Of a stretch of DNA of 64,000 nucleotides, positions 53,517 to 62,513 are shown in pieces. Under the pieces are notes generated by a model. It ran no database searches. It saw nothing but the letters and a program-made list of their open reading frames with translations, and was not told where the DNA came from. Where the stretch lies: NCBI GenBank assembly GCA_947629865.1, contig CANRFJ010000003.1:119366-183365 (forward strand), in the 5' to 3' direction. This DNA comes from an uncultured Lachnospiraceae bacterium (GTDB lineage: Bacteria; Bacillota; Clostridia; Lachnospirales; Lachnospiraceae). How positions within the stretch are numbered: the stretch's first letter is position 1; each line of letters opens with the position of its first letter. The translations under genes and the position numbers were made by a program.

Positions 53517-54722
53517 CTACAGCGTCTCCAATGTCTCCCGAATCGCCTTGATAAAGTTCTGGCTGTTCAGCACAGTGACATTTTCAAGTTCGGTAATCAG
53601 CGCCAGATCCTTCGTCATCTTACCGTCCTCAATAGTCTTTAACGTGGCTCTCTCCAGTTTGTCCGCAAAGGCCACAAGCTCCGCTATGCCGTCCAGTTCG
53701 CCTCTCTTGCGGAGCGCTCCTGTCCAGGCAAAGATCGTCGCCACCGAATTGGTGGACGTCTCCTCTCCCTTCAGGTGCTTATAGTAATGGCGCTGTACTG
53801 TGCCGTGCGCCGCCTCGTATTCATAGACGCCGTCTGGCGATACCAGAACCGACGTCATCATTGCCAGAGAGCCGCAGGCAGAGGAGACCATATCGCTCAT
53901 CACGTCCCCGTCGTAGTTTTTGCAGGCCCATATAAAGCCGCCCTTCGTCTTCATAACGCGGGCTACGGCATCATCAATCAGCGTATAGAAATATTCAAGG
54001 CCGGACGCCTCAAATTTTTCCCTGTATTCGTTGTCGTACACTTCCTGAAAAATATCCTTAAAATTGTGGTCGTATTTCTTGGAAATCGTATCCTTGGTGG
54101 CAAACCACAGATCCTGTTTGGTGTCCAGCGCATAGGAAAAGCACGCCCTGGCAAAACTGGTGATCGACTTGTCTGTGTTATGTATTCCCTGAATGATGCC
54201 GGGGCCGTCAAACTCGTGAATCACCTCGCGGATCTCCGTCCCGTCCTCCGCCGTGAATACGAGCTCTGCCCTGCCCTTTCCCGGCGTCTTGATCTCCACG
54301 TTTTTGTATACGTCGCCATAAGCGTGGCGGGCAAGGGTGATCGGCTTCTCCCAGTTCTTCACACACGGATCAATACCCTTCACCTGAATCGGGGCGCGGA
54401 ATACCGTTCCGTCAAGGGCTGCACGAATCGTCCCGTTCGGGGACTTCCACATCTCCTTCAGATCATACTCCGTCATGCGGGCCATGTTCGGCGTAATCGT
54501 CGCGCACTTAACCGCCACGCCGTATTTCTTTGTGGCCTCCGCGGAGTCTACCGTAACCTGGTCGTCCGTCTCATTGCGGTGTTTCAAGCCGAGGTCATAA
54601 TATTCCGTCTTCAAATCAATATAGGGAAGCAACAGTTCATCTTTTATCATTTTCCACAAAATGCGAGTCATCTCGTCCCCGTCCATCTCCACTAACGGAG
54701 TTTTCATCTGAATCTTAGCCAT
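53517..54722 (-). CDS. icd: NADP-dependent isocitrate dehydrogenase
   Basis: 401 residues of the homodimeric type shared with mitochondrial enzymes. [20 protein letters not shown] at the start, TITPDMAR-like [21 protein letters not shown] with metal-binding Asp, and [11 protein letters not shown] near the end are diagnostic. It converts isocitrate to 2-oxoglutarate and makes NADPH. In anaerobes it supplies glutamate synthesis. It has its own promoter. Confidence 0.95.
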   Translation of the reverse strand: MAKIQMKTPLVEMDGDEMTRILWKMIKDELLLPYIDLKTEYYDLGLKHRNETDDQVTVDSAEATKKYGVAVKCATITPNMARMTEYDLKEMWKSPNGTIRAALDGTVFRAPIQVKGIDPCVKNWEKPITLARHAYGDVYKNVEIKTPGKGRAELVFTAEDGTEIREVIHEFDGPGIIQGIHNTDKSITSFARACFSYALDTKQDLWFATKDTISKKYDHNFKDIFQEVYDNEYREKFEASGLEYFYTLIDDAVARVMKTKGGFIWACKNYDGDVMSDMVSSACGSLAMMTSVLVSPDGVYEYEAAHGTVQRHYYKHLKGEETSTNSVATIFAWTGALRKRGELDGIAELVAFADKLERATLKTIEDGKMTKDLALITELENVTVLNSQNFIKAIRETLETL

Positions 54723-54784
54723 GGTAATCCTCCTGTTTTATATAATAATTATTTTTTTCACACTGCGCCCGTCGGGCATTGTCT

Positions 54785-54813
54785 ACTATACCATACAAAA
54801 CCGGAGTTGTCAA
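54785..54813 (-). promoter_or_regulatory. Consensus promoter of icd
   Basis: TTGACA (54813-54808), 17 bases, TATAGT (54790-54785). A small GCCC/GGGC hairpin lies just after the start of transcription. Confidence 0.82.
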
Positions 54814-54861
54814 AAGAGGGAAACGGCGGCATAAATACGGCCAAAATCCACATTTCTCCGA

Positions 54862-54890
54862 TTGAAAACAGAGACAATCCATAGTATAAT
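54862..54890 (+). promoter_or_regulatory. Consensus promoter of the iron alcohol dehydrogenase gene
   Basis: TTGAAA (54862-54867), 17 bases, TATAAT (54885-54890), followed by AAGGAGG before the ATG at 54924. Confidence 0.82.
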
Positions 54891-54923
54891 AGAGACATCA
54901 TAAATTAAGGAGGTAGTGTTTCA

Positions 54924-56135
54924 ATGACACGATTTACTTTACCACGCGACCTGTATCACGGAAAGGGCGCTATGGAGGCTCTGAAAACCTTTGAGGGAAA
55001 GCGGGCCATCATCTGTGTGGGAGGCGGTTCCATGAAACGGAACGGCTTTCTGGACAAAGCAATCGGCTATCTGAAGGAGGCCGGTATGGAGGTTACGCTT
55101 TTTGAGGGCATCGAGCCGGATCCCTCTGTGGAGACGGTAATGAAGGGCGCCGCCGTCATGCAGGAGTTCCAGCCAGACTGGATCATCGCCATGGGCGGAG
55201 GCTCACCGATTGACGCCGCAAAAGCAATGTGGATCAAATATGAATATCCGGAGACCACCTTTGAGGATATGTGCAAGGTGTTCGGACTGCCGAAGCTCCG
55301 CCAAAAAGCCCATTTTTGTGCCATCTCCTCCACATCAGGCACGGCCACTGAGGTAACGGCCTTTTCCATCATCACGGACTATCAGAAGGGAATCAAGTAC
55401 CCGATTGCCGATTTTGAAATCACGCCGGACGTCGCTATCGTAGATCCGGATCTGGCAGAGACCATGCCGCAGAAGCTGGTAGCCCATACCGGAATGGACG
55501 CCATGACACATGCCATAGAGGCCTATGTGTCCACCGCCAACTGCGATTACACCGATCCGCTGGCATTACACGCCATCAAGATGATTCAGAACGATCTTGT
55601 GGCTTCTTACAACGGGGATATGGAAAAGCGAAGCAGTATGCACAATGCACAGTGCCTCGCCGGTATGGCCTTTTCCAACGCCCTGCTCGGCATTGTCCAC
55701 TCCATGGCTCATAAGACTGGAGCCGCCTTCGAGGGCGGACACATTATCCACGGCGCCGCTAACGCAATGTATCTGCCGAAGGTAATCCGCTTCAACAGCA
55801 AAGATGCCACCGCGGCTGCCCGCTATGCTGAGATTGCCGATTTTATGAAACTGGGCGGCAACACACAGGAGGAGAAAATCGACCTTCTGATTGAATATCT
55901 GCGCAAAATGAATGACGATCTGAACATTCCGCACAGCATTAACCACTACGGGGCAGACGGACTTCCGGCCGAGACCGGATTCGTACCCGAAGACGTATTC
56001 CTTGCAAAGCTGCCTGACATCGCGGCCAACGCCCTGTTAGACGCCTGCACCGGCTCCAATCCGAGGCAGCCGTCCCAGGAGGAAATGGAAAAACTTCTCA
56101 AATGCTGTTATTATGACACAGAGGTAGATTTCTAA
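54924..56135 (+). CDS. Iron-containing alcohol dehydrogenase
   Basis: 403 residues. GGGSPIDAAKAMWI binds NAD(P); the iron ligands lie in HTGMDAMTHAIEAY and MAHKTGAAFEGGHIIHGAANA. Length and pattern match the butanol/1,3-propanediol dehydrogenase-like group III family. It reduces aldehydes at the end of fermentation. Single-gene unit with promoter and terminator. Confidence 0.94.
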   Translation: MTRFTLPRDLYHGKGAMEALKTFEGKRAIICVGGGSMKRNGFLDKAIGYLKEAGMEVTLFEGIEPDPSVETVMKGAAVMQEFQPDWIIAMGGGSPIDAAKAMWIKYEYPETTFEDMCKVFGLPKLRQKAHFCAISSTSGTATEVTAFSIITDYQKGIKYPIADFEITPDVAIVDPDLAETMPQKLVAHTGMDAMTHAIEAYVSTANCDYTDPLALHAIKMIQNDLVASYNGDMEKRSSMHNAQCLAGMAFSNALLGIVHSMAHKTGAAFEGGHIIHGAANAMYLPKVIRFNSKDATAAARYAEIADFMKLGGNTQEEKIDLLIEYLRKMNDDLNIPHSINHYGADGLPAETGFVPEDVFLAKLPDIAANALLDACTGSNPRQPSQEEMEKLLKCCYYDTEVDF

Positions 56136-56164
56136 GAAATCGGCCGGATACTTTTTACACAGTT

Positions 56165-56211
56165 AAAAACTCTGCGGCCCCGGATATTGATTCCGGGCCA
56201 CAGAGTTTTTT
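56165..56211 (+). terminator. Intrinsic terminator of the alcohol dehydrogenase gene
   Basis: AAAACTCTG and CAGAGTTTT form the outer stem, GGCCC(C)GG/CCGGGCC the inner one, and T6 follows. It lies 30 bases after the stop. Confidence 0.85.
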
Positions 56212-56299
56212 GTTGTCATATATCACGGGCGCCGGCGCCTGACTGCGGTCTCACCGTCAGGCCTCCCCGTAAATTTTTTTGCGTTTAGGGGTGTTATAG

Positions 56300-57316
56300 T
56301 TATTCAATGCACTTAACCCCATCAAGCCCGGCAATTTTGGGACTTTTTTCCTCGTCGGGATTAACATGCAATCCCTTCTTGTACACGGTTTCTATACCGT
56401 CCGGTATCTCATAATTTGTCGCTGATAAATCCGCATAATACAATGTCTTTCCATCCTTTGAATACAGCCACCCCTTTTCATCGCTCTTGTAATACGGGTT
56501 ATCCTCTGCTACTATATATCCGCAGTCTTTTGCGTCATCCCGCCACCATACGGCGTTGACCTCAATTTTCTTTACCGTAGAGGGAATATGAATCTTCCCG
56601 TCTACAATATCAATAAAATGACTGCCCAGTGTTTCCACGCCCTCCGGGAGCTCCTGCGGCAACCTGCCCCAGTCAGCAAATGCCCTCTTTCCGATTTTCT
56701 TTACAGAATCCGGAATTGTCTGCACATACACCCCTGCCAAAGCAGAGTCCTCAATTATTTCAACGCCGCTTCCAAGTTTTACCGTCAGAAACGAACCGCC
56801 GAGTGAATTCATAAAGCATCGTTTCTTTAGCGTTGTAACGGTGTCCGGAAGCACGACTTCCGATTGTATCCCCGTGCGCACACTATTAAAAAAAGCATCC
56901 TCCTCTATTTCCTTCCTCCCCTCCTCAAAGGTAATCTTCATAGGGCCCATGTCCGTAAACGCCCCTTTTTCAAGAGCGACCTCTGCCGGAATGGAAAGGT
57001 GGACTGTCTTCAGCAGCCCGACCGGTTTTTTTCGATCACTTTTGCCCAGGGAAAAGGCCTTTTCTCCAATCTTTTTTACATTGGACGGAAGAACAATTTC
57101 CTTTTCGCTGTCAAAATCTCCCTTATAGCGGAGCAGCGTCCCATTTTTCACAAGAAAGTGCTGCGGATCCTCATCACGGGGAACTGCTGTGCTCTCCCTT
57201 ATTGCAGCGGACGAAGCCGCCTTGTCTGATGTAACTGTCCTGTCCTCGCTTTGGGCGCAGGCAGATAAGACAATTCCCAAACTTACTATCATAATAATCG
57301 GATATATTTTTTTCAT
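56300..57316 (-). CDS. BspA-like leucine-rich-repeat lipoprotein
   Basis: 338 residues from ATG at 57316 (GGAGG upstream). The lipobox LGIVLSAC places Cys at about 19. BspA-type leucine-rich repeats follow: VKKIGEKAFSLG, GRKEIEEDAFF, VKKIGKRAFADWGRLPQELP and VKKIEVNAV. The C-terminal GWLYSKDGKTLYYADLSA is typical of these surface proteins. It is exported and lipid-anchored, likely for binding host or polymer. The hairpin leader at 57317-57372 belongs to the repeat-cassette family. Confidence 0.84.
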   Translation of the reverse strand: MKKIYPIIMIVSLGIVLSACAQSEDRTVTSDKAASSAAIRESTAVPRDEDPQHFLVKNGTLLRYKGDFDSEKEIVLPSNVKKIGEKAFSLGKSDRKKPVGLLKTVHLSIPAEVALEKGAFTDMGPMKITFEEGRKEIEEDAFFNSVRTGIQSEVVLPDTVTTLKKRCFMNSLGGSFLTVKLGSGVEIIEDSALAGVYVQTIPDSVKKIGKRAFADWGRLPQELPEGVETLGSHFIDIVDGKIHIPSTVKKIEVNAVWWRDDAKDCGYIVAEDNPYYKSDEKGWLYSKDGKTLYYADLSATNYEIPDGIETVYKKGLHVNPDEEKSPKIAGLDGVKCIE

Positions 57317-57372
57317 ACTAACCTCCATTCTGAGCGACAACGCACCGACGTTATTTTTCAACCTAACTCCTT
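57317..57372 (-). repeat. Short hairpin cassette C in the leader of the LRR lipoprotein gene
   Basis: On the minus strand GGAGTTAGGTTGAAAAATAA opens the element and GAATGGAGGTTAGTATG closes it. Only AACG/CGTT plus the GTCGCTCAGAATGGAGG end remain, so it is a shortened copy of cassettes A, B and D, with CTCA in place of the usual CTCC opposite the Shine-Dalgarno. Confidence 0.65.
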
Positions 57373-57446
57373 TTATATAGATAACGAATCAGAGCAGTAA
57401 TTAGTTGCAAAAAACAGAAAATTTTTCTTCTCATCGGCAATTATAT

Positions 57447-57487
57447 AAAAAAAGATGGGCCATTCAGATTAGAACCCATCTTTTTTA
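57447..57487. terminator. Bidirectional terminator between Rpn and LRR lipoprotein genes
   Basis: AAAAGATGGG and CCCATCTTTTTT form a 10-bp stem with A and T tracts on both sides. For minus-strand transcription from the Rpn gene it gives a stem followed by T7. Confidence 0.82.
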
Positions 57488-57519
57488 TCATATAATAGGA
57501 CGCCATTTTTTACAAGATC

Positions 57520-58485
57520 CTACTTTTCTCCCCCATTGGTAGTGTATCCTGTCCCTTCTTTTATCATCTGGATATAGTTATTATGCAATCGGTACACTGT
57601 CTCCACAGGCTCTCCCGTCAGGTCGCTGACTTCTTCCGGCGTCTGGTTTTTTTGGAACATATGGTATACGATTTTTTTCAGTGCTTCCTCCTTGCCTTCT
57701 TCCCTGCCTTCTTCTCTCCCTTCTTTCCTGCCTTCTTTTCTACCTTCTTCCCTTCCCTCTTGCCGAAGGCTTTCGCTATGCAGTTCTTCATTATATTCAA
57801 ATATGCTCATTTTCACAACCTCCGCACGGTTTTTTAACAAAAATTCCTTTAATATACCTTCCCGAATACACTCCGACACTGCCTGTTCCACCGCCTCCTT
57901 CAGCGGTAACGTCTTCCGGTACGTCCGCACACGTTCTACATATTGGGTGTACTCCTGCAATGTATGACATTTCTGCTTGAGCTCCGGATTCAGTCCCCGG
58001 TTAATATTGAGTTGTAGCACTACCAGTTCAAGATTAACCTCGCCCGTATCCCGCATAAAGGCGTCGGACAGGCGCATTTCACTTCGGGGCGGCTGCTCCT
58101 CCGTCCCATTGTAAAGAACTACAAACCGAGGCGTGGGAAGCAAAATCAACTTTCGGGAATAAATATCCTGGGAAAATGTCATTTTCTCATACATCGTCCC
58201 CACATACATCAGATACCGGAGCGGCATATTGGGATTTACCGTGGACTGGTGTTCATACACCTGGAGGCGCATGTCCAATACGCAGGAAATATCGTTTTTC
58301 ATAGTCATATAAATGGCGTTCTCCAGCGTATTTATCTCCAAATCCTCCGGATTGTCATAATCGGTTCCGTTAATCGCGTTAAACAGGGACAGCAATTCTT
58401 CCTTTTCCCGAAAAAGAAGTCGGAATACCGAATCCTTATAATTTCTCACTACTGCCTCTCGGCCTTTACTCTTTGTCTCCTCCAT
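57520..58485 (-). CDS. Rpn family recombination-promoting nuclease-like protein (PD-(D/E)XK)
   Basis: 321 residues from ATG at 58485, with GAGAGGAAGG upstream. The N-terminal part NYKDSVFRLLFREKEELLSL and LDMRLQVYEHQSTVNPNMPLR (with E-x-Q of the nuclease core) matches the Rpn/PDDEXK_2 family. The Glu/Arg/Gly/Lys-rich stretch at about 240-265 is coded by 12-bp tandem repeats, followed by an HTH-like tail. Rpn proteins promote RecA-independent recombination, and some take part in phage defence. The nuclease core runs from about 20 to 200. Confidence 0.82.
   Translation of the reverse strand: MEETKSKGREAVVRNYKDSVFRLLFREKEELLSLFNAINGTDYDNPEDLEINTLENAIYMTMKNDISCVLDMRLQVYEHQSTVNPNMPLRYLMYVGTMYEKMTFSQDIYSRKLILLPTPRFVVLYNGTEEQPPRSEMRLSDAFMRDTGEVNLELVVLQLNINRGLNPELKQKCHTLQEYTQYVERVRTYRKTLPLKEAVEQAVSECIREGILKEFLLKNRAEVVKMSIFEYNEELHSESLRQEGREEGRKEGRKEGREEGREEGKEEALKKIVYHMFQKNQTPEEVSDLTGEPVETVYRLHNNYIQMIKEGTGYTTNGGEK
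57688..57765 (-). repeat. 12-bp tandem repeats inside the Rpn gene
   Basis: About six imperfect 12-base units code for (E/K)GR(E/K) blocks in the Rpn protein. Unit gain or loss keeps the frame and would change linker length only. Confidence 0.7.
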
Positions 58486-58898
58486 ATACCTTCCTCTCTG
58501 GCATATCGCCCTTCCGGCAGGAACATGGACAGAAAAGAAATTCTCCAAATCCTTCCACTCGTTCCTGCTGTTATTTACTGGTTACTTTGTTTGGATTAAA
58601 GCAAGAACGTCGACTTATTGATAAAATATAGAAATTGGATTAACTTGCTTACTGACTTATTATAGATATTTTATCATTACACATCTGAAAAAGCAAGGGG
58701 AAAATAAATTTTATTAACTCCGTCACAACAGGAGCGGGCTCTATACTTTTTTCCCGGCAAACATAGGCATAATAGAAATATAATAATGAAAATATGCTTA
58801 TTTCTCATAACTACCTCTTTTTGTATGTCAACTTCTATCAGCAATCATATCATATATATCAGCACCAAAGGACTTAATAAAAATTTTATCTTTATTCC
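58486..58898. other. Intergenic region without a recognisable gene
   Basis: About 410 AT-rich bases between the Rpn gene and the propeller-like gene at 58899. I see no frame with a credible start, no RNA gene and no clear terminator hairpin. It would hold the Rpn gene promoter and the 3' end of the downstream-read operon at 58899-63805. Confidence 0.5.
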
Positions 58899-60062
58899 TC
58901 AACCCCGCGCAAGATCATCCAATGCAGACACCGCATAAGCCACATTCCATTCCGGTGCACTCATATCGATTTTCTTATATTTCTTTGTCCTTTCATCGTA
59001 ACACATATACTCGCCATTATACAAATACCAGTACGCCCCTATATGCGTCAGAAATCTACCATTCTTCACTGCCTCCAATATATCTTCCATATCTCTGTCA
59101 ATGACAGGCTGATTACCATTCTCGCCATATGACAATACAATATACTGCGTGCTTTCTTTTTCCTTCTCCGGATATCTGACTTTTATCTGCCAATAGATTT
59201 TACTATCGTTTGACAGGATATTATCGATTCTGCATGATATTTTTTCCCTCTCCGATATTTTAAGCTGTTCACTAATAATCTTCTGTATATCACTTTCTTT
59301 GAAGCAGAGCACTTTCTCTTTTTGGGAAAGATCATATTTATAGCAGCTCTTTGAATCGGTACTGTAATAAAAGCAATCTTTTCCTCCTTTTACCATAGTG
59401 ACAGGCTTTCTTTCAATCACATAAACCTCCCCCGAGGGAATGAGCTGGAGCATTACTCCCGAATCTCCCTCCCACAAAATCCAGTTTTCTCCCTGCTCCA
59501 ATACGCCCCAGTACTTATCTTCTGTCACAACATCTTTGGCATATGCGATTTCATCAGGCACCTTTTTACGCACCGCCTGATTTGTCTCTATATCCAGGAG
59601 CATAACGACGGTTCCATAGCTAACCCCCGCATAATAATTCCCATGAACCACAAAACCATTTTCATTTTTTGTGTTCCGTACAACCTGCGCTTTTGCCTCG
59701 TCAACTACATCTCGGTTATCTTTTCCTTTATGTAAGGGAATTCTTTTCAACGGGCCCCCTTCCTCCTCATCGTATTCATAATAGTATAACCACTCATCAT
59801 TCACATAGGCAATATTCACACTTTCATCCGTGTTCTGTAAAAAAGGCAATGCAATTCTTTTCGTTCCATCCAGTGCATATCTGCCGCTTAATGAATAAAT
59901 ATCCGTCGAATTGGCATAGGGATACATCTCCAGTGAAATTTCTTTTTGCGTTTTTGAGCCATTTGTCTCTTTCTTTATGTTTTCATTTTTCACAAAAAAT
60001 TTTAGAACGATTAATGCTGCAATCAGGATTGCTATTACACCCATTACTATTTTTTTATTCAA
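58899..60062 (-). CDS. Membrane-anchored beta-propeller-like protein of unknown function (paralogue 1)
   Basis: 387 residues. One N-terminal membrane segment (5-23) and an extracellular part beginning SLEMYPYANSTDIYSLSGRY. Repeated W/Y-rich blades (EWLYYYEYDEEEGG, NWILWEGDSG, DCFYYSTDSKSCYKYDL) recall DUF5050-type propellers. It shares YPYANSTDI and the following architecture with the neighbour at 60055, whose stop overlaps its start by 8 bases. Binding partner unknown. Confidence 0.65.
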   Translation of the reverse strand: MNKKIVMGVIAILIAALIVLKFFVKNENIKKETNGSKTQKEISLEMYPYANSTDIYSLSGRYALDGTKRIALPFLQNTDESVNIAYVNDEWLYYYEYDEEEGGPLKRIPLHKGKDNRDVVDEAKAQVVRNTKNENGFVVHGNYYAGVSYGTVVMLLDIETNQAVRKKVPDEIAYAKDVVTEDKYWGVLEQGENWILWEGDSGVMLQLIPSGEVYVIERKPVTMVKGGKDCFYYSTDSKSCYKYDLSQKEKVLCFKESDIQKIISEQLKISEREKISCRIDNILSNDSKIYWQIKVRYPEKEKESTQYIVLSYGENGNQPVIDRDMEDILEAVKNGRFLTHIGAYWYLYNGEYMCYDERTKKYKKIDMSAPEWNVAYAVSALDDLARG

Positions 60063-61302
60063 AAACAGTATACCCCCCTTCTCTTTTTCTCTTTTTCGTC
60101 GCTATTGCATAAATTTCATTTCCCGAATTTTCCGTATCACATAACATTTTAACTCCCGTCCCGCTATCGTATTTCAGCAGACCATTTTCTCCCCAAAAAA
60201 ACCATTTTCCCTCAACACAACCTACTAACATCATGTTCTCACTGTATTCATTCCACAATGAATACAGGTGTTTTATATTGTCCAGATCCGGCTCATAAAG
60301 CAACGTATGTTCATTGGTAGAATACGACGTCAATATGTATCTCTGATAATTTCCTTCCGGTTTTGTCTTAATAGTCAGATATATTTTGCCATCACAGTAA
60401 TAATAATTATCCTCTATACTAAAACTCTTTATTTCGTTGGACGAAACACCCAGGCAATTGGCGGCCAGTAATAAAATGTCTTTCTTTTCAACTGCCACAC
60501 TATTTTGTCCTTTCTTTATATCATATTTCATAATCTCCTGCCCGCGCGCTTTTTTACAATAATATATCTCATCTCTTAATGGATTATATGCCGCCCCTGT
60601 CGTCTCTTTTTTGTAAACCACCGCGATTTCATTCTTGCGTAAATCCAGGTAAAAAAGGGAATCTCCTGCCCATACGATTTTATTATTTGCATTTCCAATT
60701 ATTTTGTATGACGATATATCGCGCATAGACATTTCAGCCGGCATGTTACACTGTCTTATTTCTCCGGTTTTTATATTGACTGAAAAAATTTCATCCTTTT
60801 CCTGCGATGAATTAATGCCCGCTAAATTATTATTAAAATTTACACATGCTGCCGAACGAATATAAACAAGATAATCATCTGAAATAACTGCCACCGTCAC
60901 CCCGGACAAATTATCTGTAATTTTTTCATCTTCCCCCGCTATAATACTCCTCCCGCCATCTCCCTTTTTCAAAGGAATACGGTAAACTGCCTCAATTTCT
61001 TTTTCAGAAAATTCGCTTCTGGCAATTTCCTTCTTGTAATACAACCATTCGTCTGTTACGTTAAGCAGACAATTCTCTGCAAACGCCGCCCTCAGGTTTG
61101 TCTTATTATTCCCATTTCCATCGTATGAAAATAAACCGTCGTTCTCCACAGAAAATATATCCGTCGAATTGGCATAGGGATAATCTCCTGTCAGTGCTTC
61201 GCTCTTTTTCTGCCCGTCTGTATCCTGTATCTTACAACTTGCACAACTAAATATTATTATAATCATAATTATAATTTGACAGCTTTTATAACGCAATGAC
61301 AT
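60055..61302 (-). CDS. Lipoprotein with beta-propeller-like fold of unknown function (paralogue 2)
   Basis: 415 residues. A hydrophobic N-terminus ends in a lipobox-like FSCASC. The mature part begins near GDYPYANSTDIFSVENDG and has the same layout as paralogue 1 (VTDEWLYYKKE, YKKETTGAAYNPLRDEIYYC). The pair looks like a tandem duplication that diverged. AT-rich codon use marks this block as accessory DNA. Confidence 0.65.
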   Translation of the reverse strand: MSLRYKSCQIIIMIIIIFSCASCKIQDTDGQKKSEALTGDYPYANSTDIFSVENDGLFSYDGNGNNKTNLRAAFAENCLLNVTDEWLYYKKEIARSEFSEKEIEAVYRIPLKKGDGGRSIIAGEDEKITDNLSGVTVAVISDDYLVYIRSAACVNFNNNLAGINSSQEKDEIFSVNIKTGEIRQCNMPAEMSMRDISSYKIIGNANNKIVWAGDSLFYLDLRKNEIAVVYKKETTGAAYNPLRDEIYYCKKARGQEIMKYDIKKGQNSVAVEKKDILLLAANCLGVSSNEIKSFSIEDNYYYCDGKIYLTIKTKPEGNYQRYILTSYSTNEHTLLYEPDLDNIKHLYSLWNEYSENMMLVGCVEGKWFFWGENGLLKYDSGTGVKMLCDTENSGNEIYAIATKKRKREGGYTVFE

Positions 61303-61336
61303 TCTTCAATACCTCATTCATATATTTCCCTGATTT

Positions 61337-61621
61337 TTAACCAATCCTTGTATCCGCAGACGATATAGACTTTATCTCATAGTACCTTGCCCTGAGATAA
61401 ACTGCCTCCGTCTTCTTGTCATAATCCTCCCCACAGCAGCGAAACGGGTTTTCGTCCTTACTGTCTTTTACTAGTGCAGAAAATCCCAGCGATTTTCCAT
61501 CCTTTAACTTGTTATCCGCTATTTGCGGTGTATCATTTCTGTCCTTTTGTATTTGCCTGTCACAGCTACACAGAATAAAGAGCAGGCACACACATAAATT
61601 AATCAATACTATTTTTTTCAT
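61337..61621 (-). CDS. Small lipoprotein ending in an Rhs-core remnant
   Basis: 94 residues. A signal with lipobox (FILCSC) is followed by a short linker, and the last 35 residues read FRCCGEDYDKKTEAVYLRAR then YYE and SADTRIG. This is a worn copy of the Rhs/YD-repeat core GEYYDxETGxxYLRARYYDP...GRFISxDT. The GRF part is lost and the frame stops where an Rhs toxin tail would begin. It is either a chimeric pseudogene or a lipoprotein that captured an Rhs end. The AAGGAGG ribosome-binding site is intact. Confidence 0.62.
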   Translation of the reverse strand: MKKIVLINLCVCLLFILCSCDRQIQKDRNDTPQIADNKLKDGKSLGFSALVKDSKDENPFRCCGEDYDKKTEAVYLRARYYEIKSISSADTRIG

Positions 61622-61739
61622 AACTGGCCTCCTTTGTGACCTTATTATAATGCATTGGGTTTAATGTGTCAACCTTTTGCACATTTATATAATTGGTATA
61701 TTATCAGTAATTGTCACCTGCGTAATATACCTTTTCTCT

Positions 61740-62453
61740 CTATTGAATAAAAATGCTCTCATCTTCCCCCTCGCAATAAGACACCTTATCAATTTCATAT
61801 ATTCCATTTTCATTATAGGTGTACTTAATAATGACACTTGAATTCCCATCTAAATTATAATGCGCTTCTGAGTCCGGGAAGTTAGCAGTTCCTTCCCATA
61901 TATCAGGCAGCTCACCATTTAGAGCTGTTATAGTCTCCTCTTTTGTCATCCCTTTAGTAAGTGCAAAAAAATCAATTATTTCACAATTACTACTCATTTT
62001 TCGCTTGCTGATCGTACTACCATTTTCTTGATCAATAACTGTTTCAAAATAAGCATCATAAGTCCTTTCGCCACCAACGGAAAGCATTTTTCTCAAAATG
62101 TTATCAGAATTTTTTGCAAAGCACAGTGCCTCATTATACTCCTTCGCCGTACCACCTTTTTTAATATAGTCAATAATTTCTTGATTAGACAAACTATTTT
62201 TTAATTCAAATTTTACATCTGCCCAGTTTTGATAATATATGTACTTTCTTATAACTTCATCTTCCGGAACCGAATAATCTTTCGATATCTTTTTTATCTC
62301 AACTGTATCCAATTTCACTTTATAGGAATTTTTCAATTTTATACTTAAATAGCAAATAATACTTAGTGTAAGCAATAAAGCTATAGACAAAAAAATAATT
62401 ATTTTTTTAGTGTTACTACTATTAATCCATTTGCTTTGTTTAATATTGTACAT
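61740..62453 (-). CDS. Membrane-anchored protein of unknown function
   Basis: 237 residues with one N-terminal membrane segment (about 18-37). The outside part is mixed helix/strand with GMTKEETITALNGELPD, an SmpA/BamE-like or lysozyme-inhibitor-like helix-strand motif. No family recognised. It is in line with other minus-strand genes of the accessory block. AT-rich. Could be an immunity-type protein of the Rhs remnant, but nothing proves it. Confidence 0.6.
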   Translation of the reverse strand: MYNIKQSKWINSSNTKKIIIFLSIALLLTLSIICYLSIKLKNSYKVKLDTVEIKKISKDYSVPEDEVIRKYIYYQNWADVKFELKNSLSNQEIIDYIKKGGTAKEYNEALCFAKNSDNILRKMLSVGGERTYDAYFETVIDQENGSTISKRKMSSNCEIIDFFALTKGMTKEETITALNGELPDIWEGTANFPDSEAHYNLDGNSSVIIKYTYNENGIYEIDKVSYCEGEDESIFIQ

Positions 62454-62513
62454 AATCTCCCTTCTTTCTGTATACTATTGTGTTTATTACATCATTCCTG
62501 AGACAACGGCACA

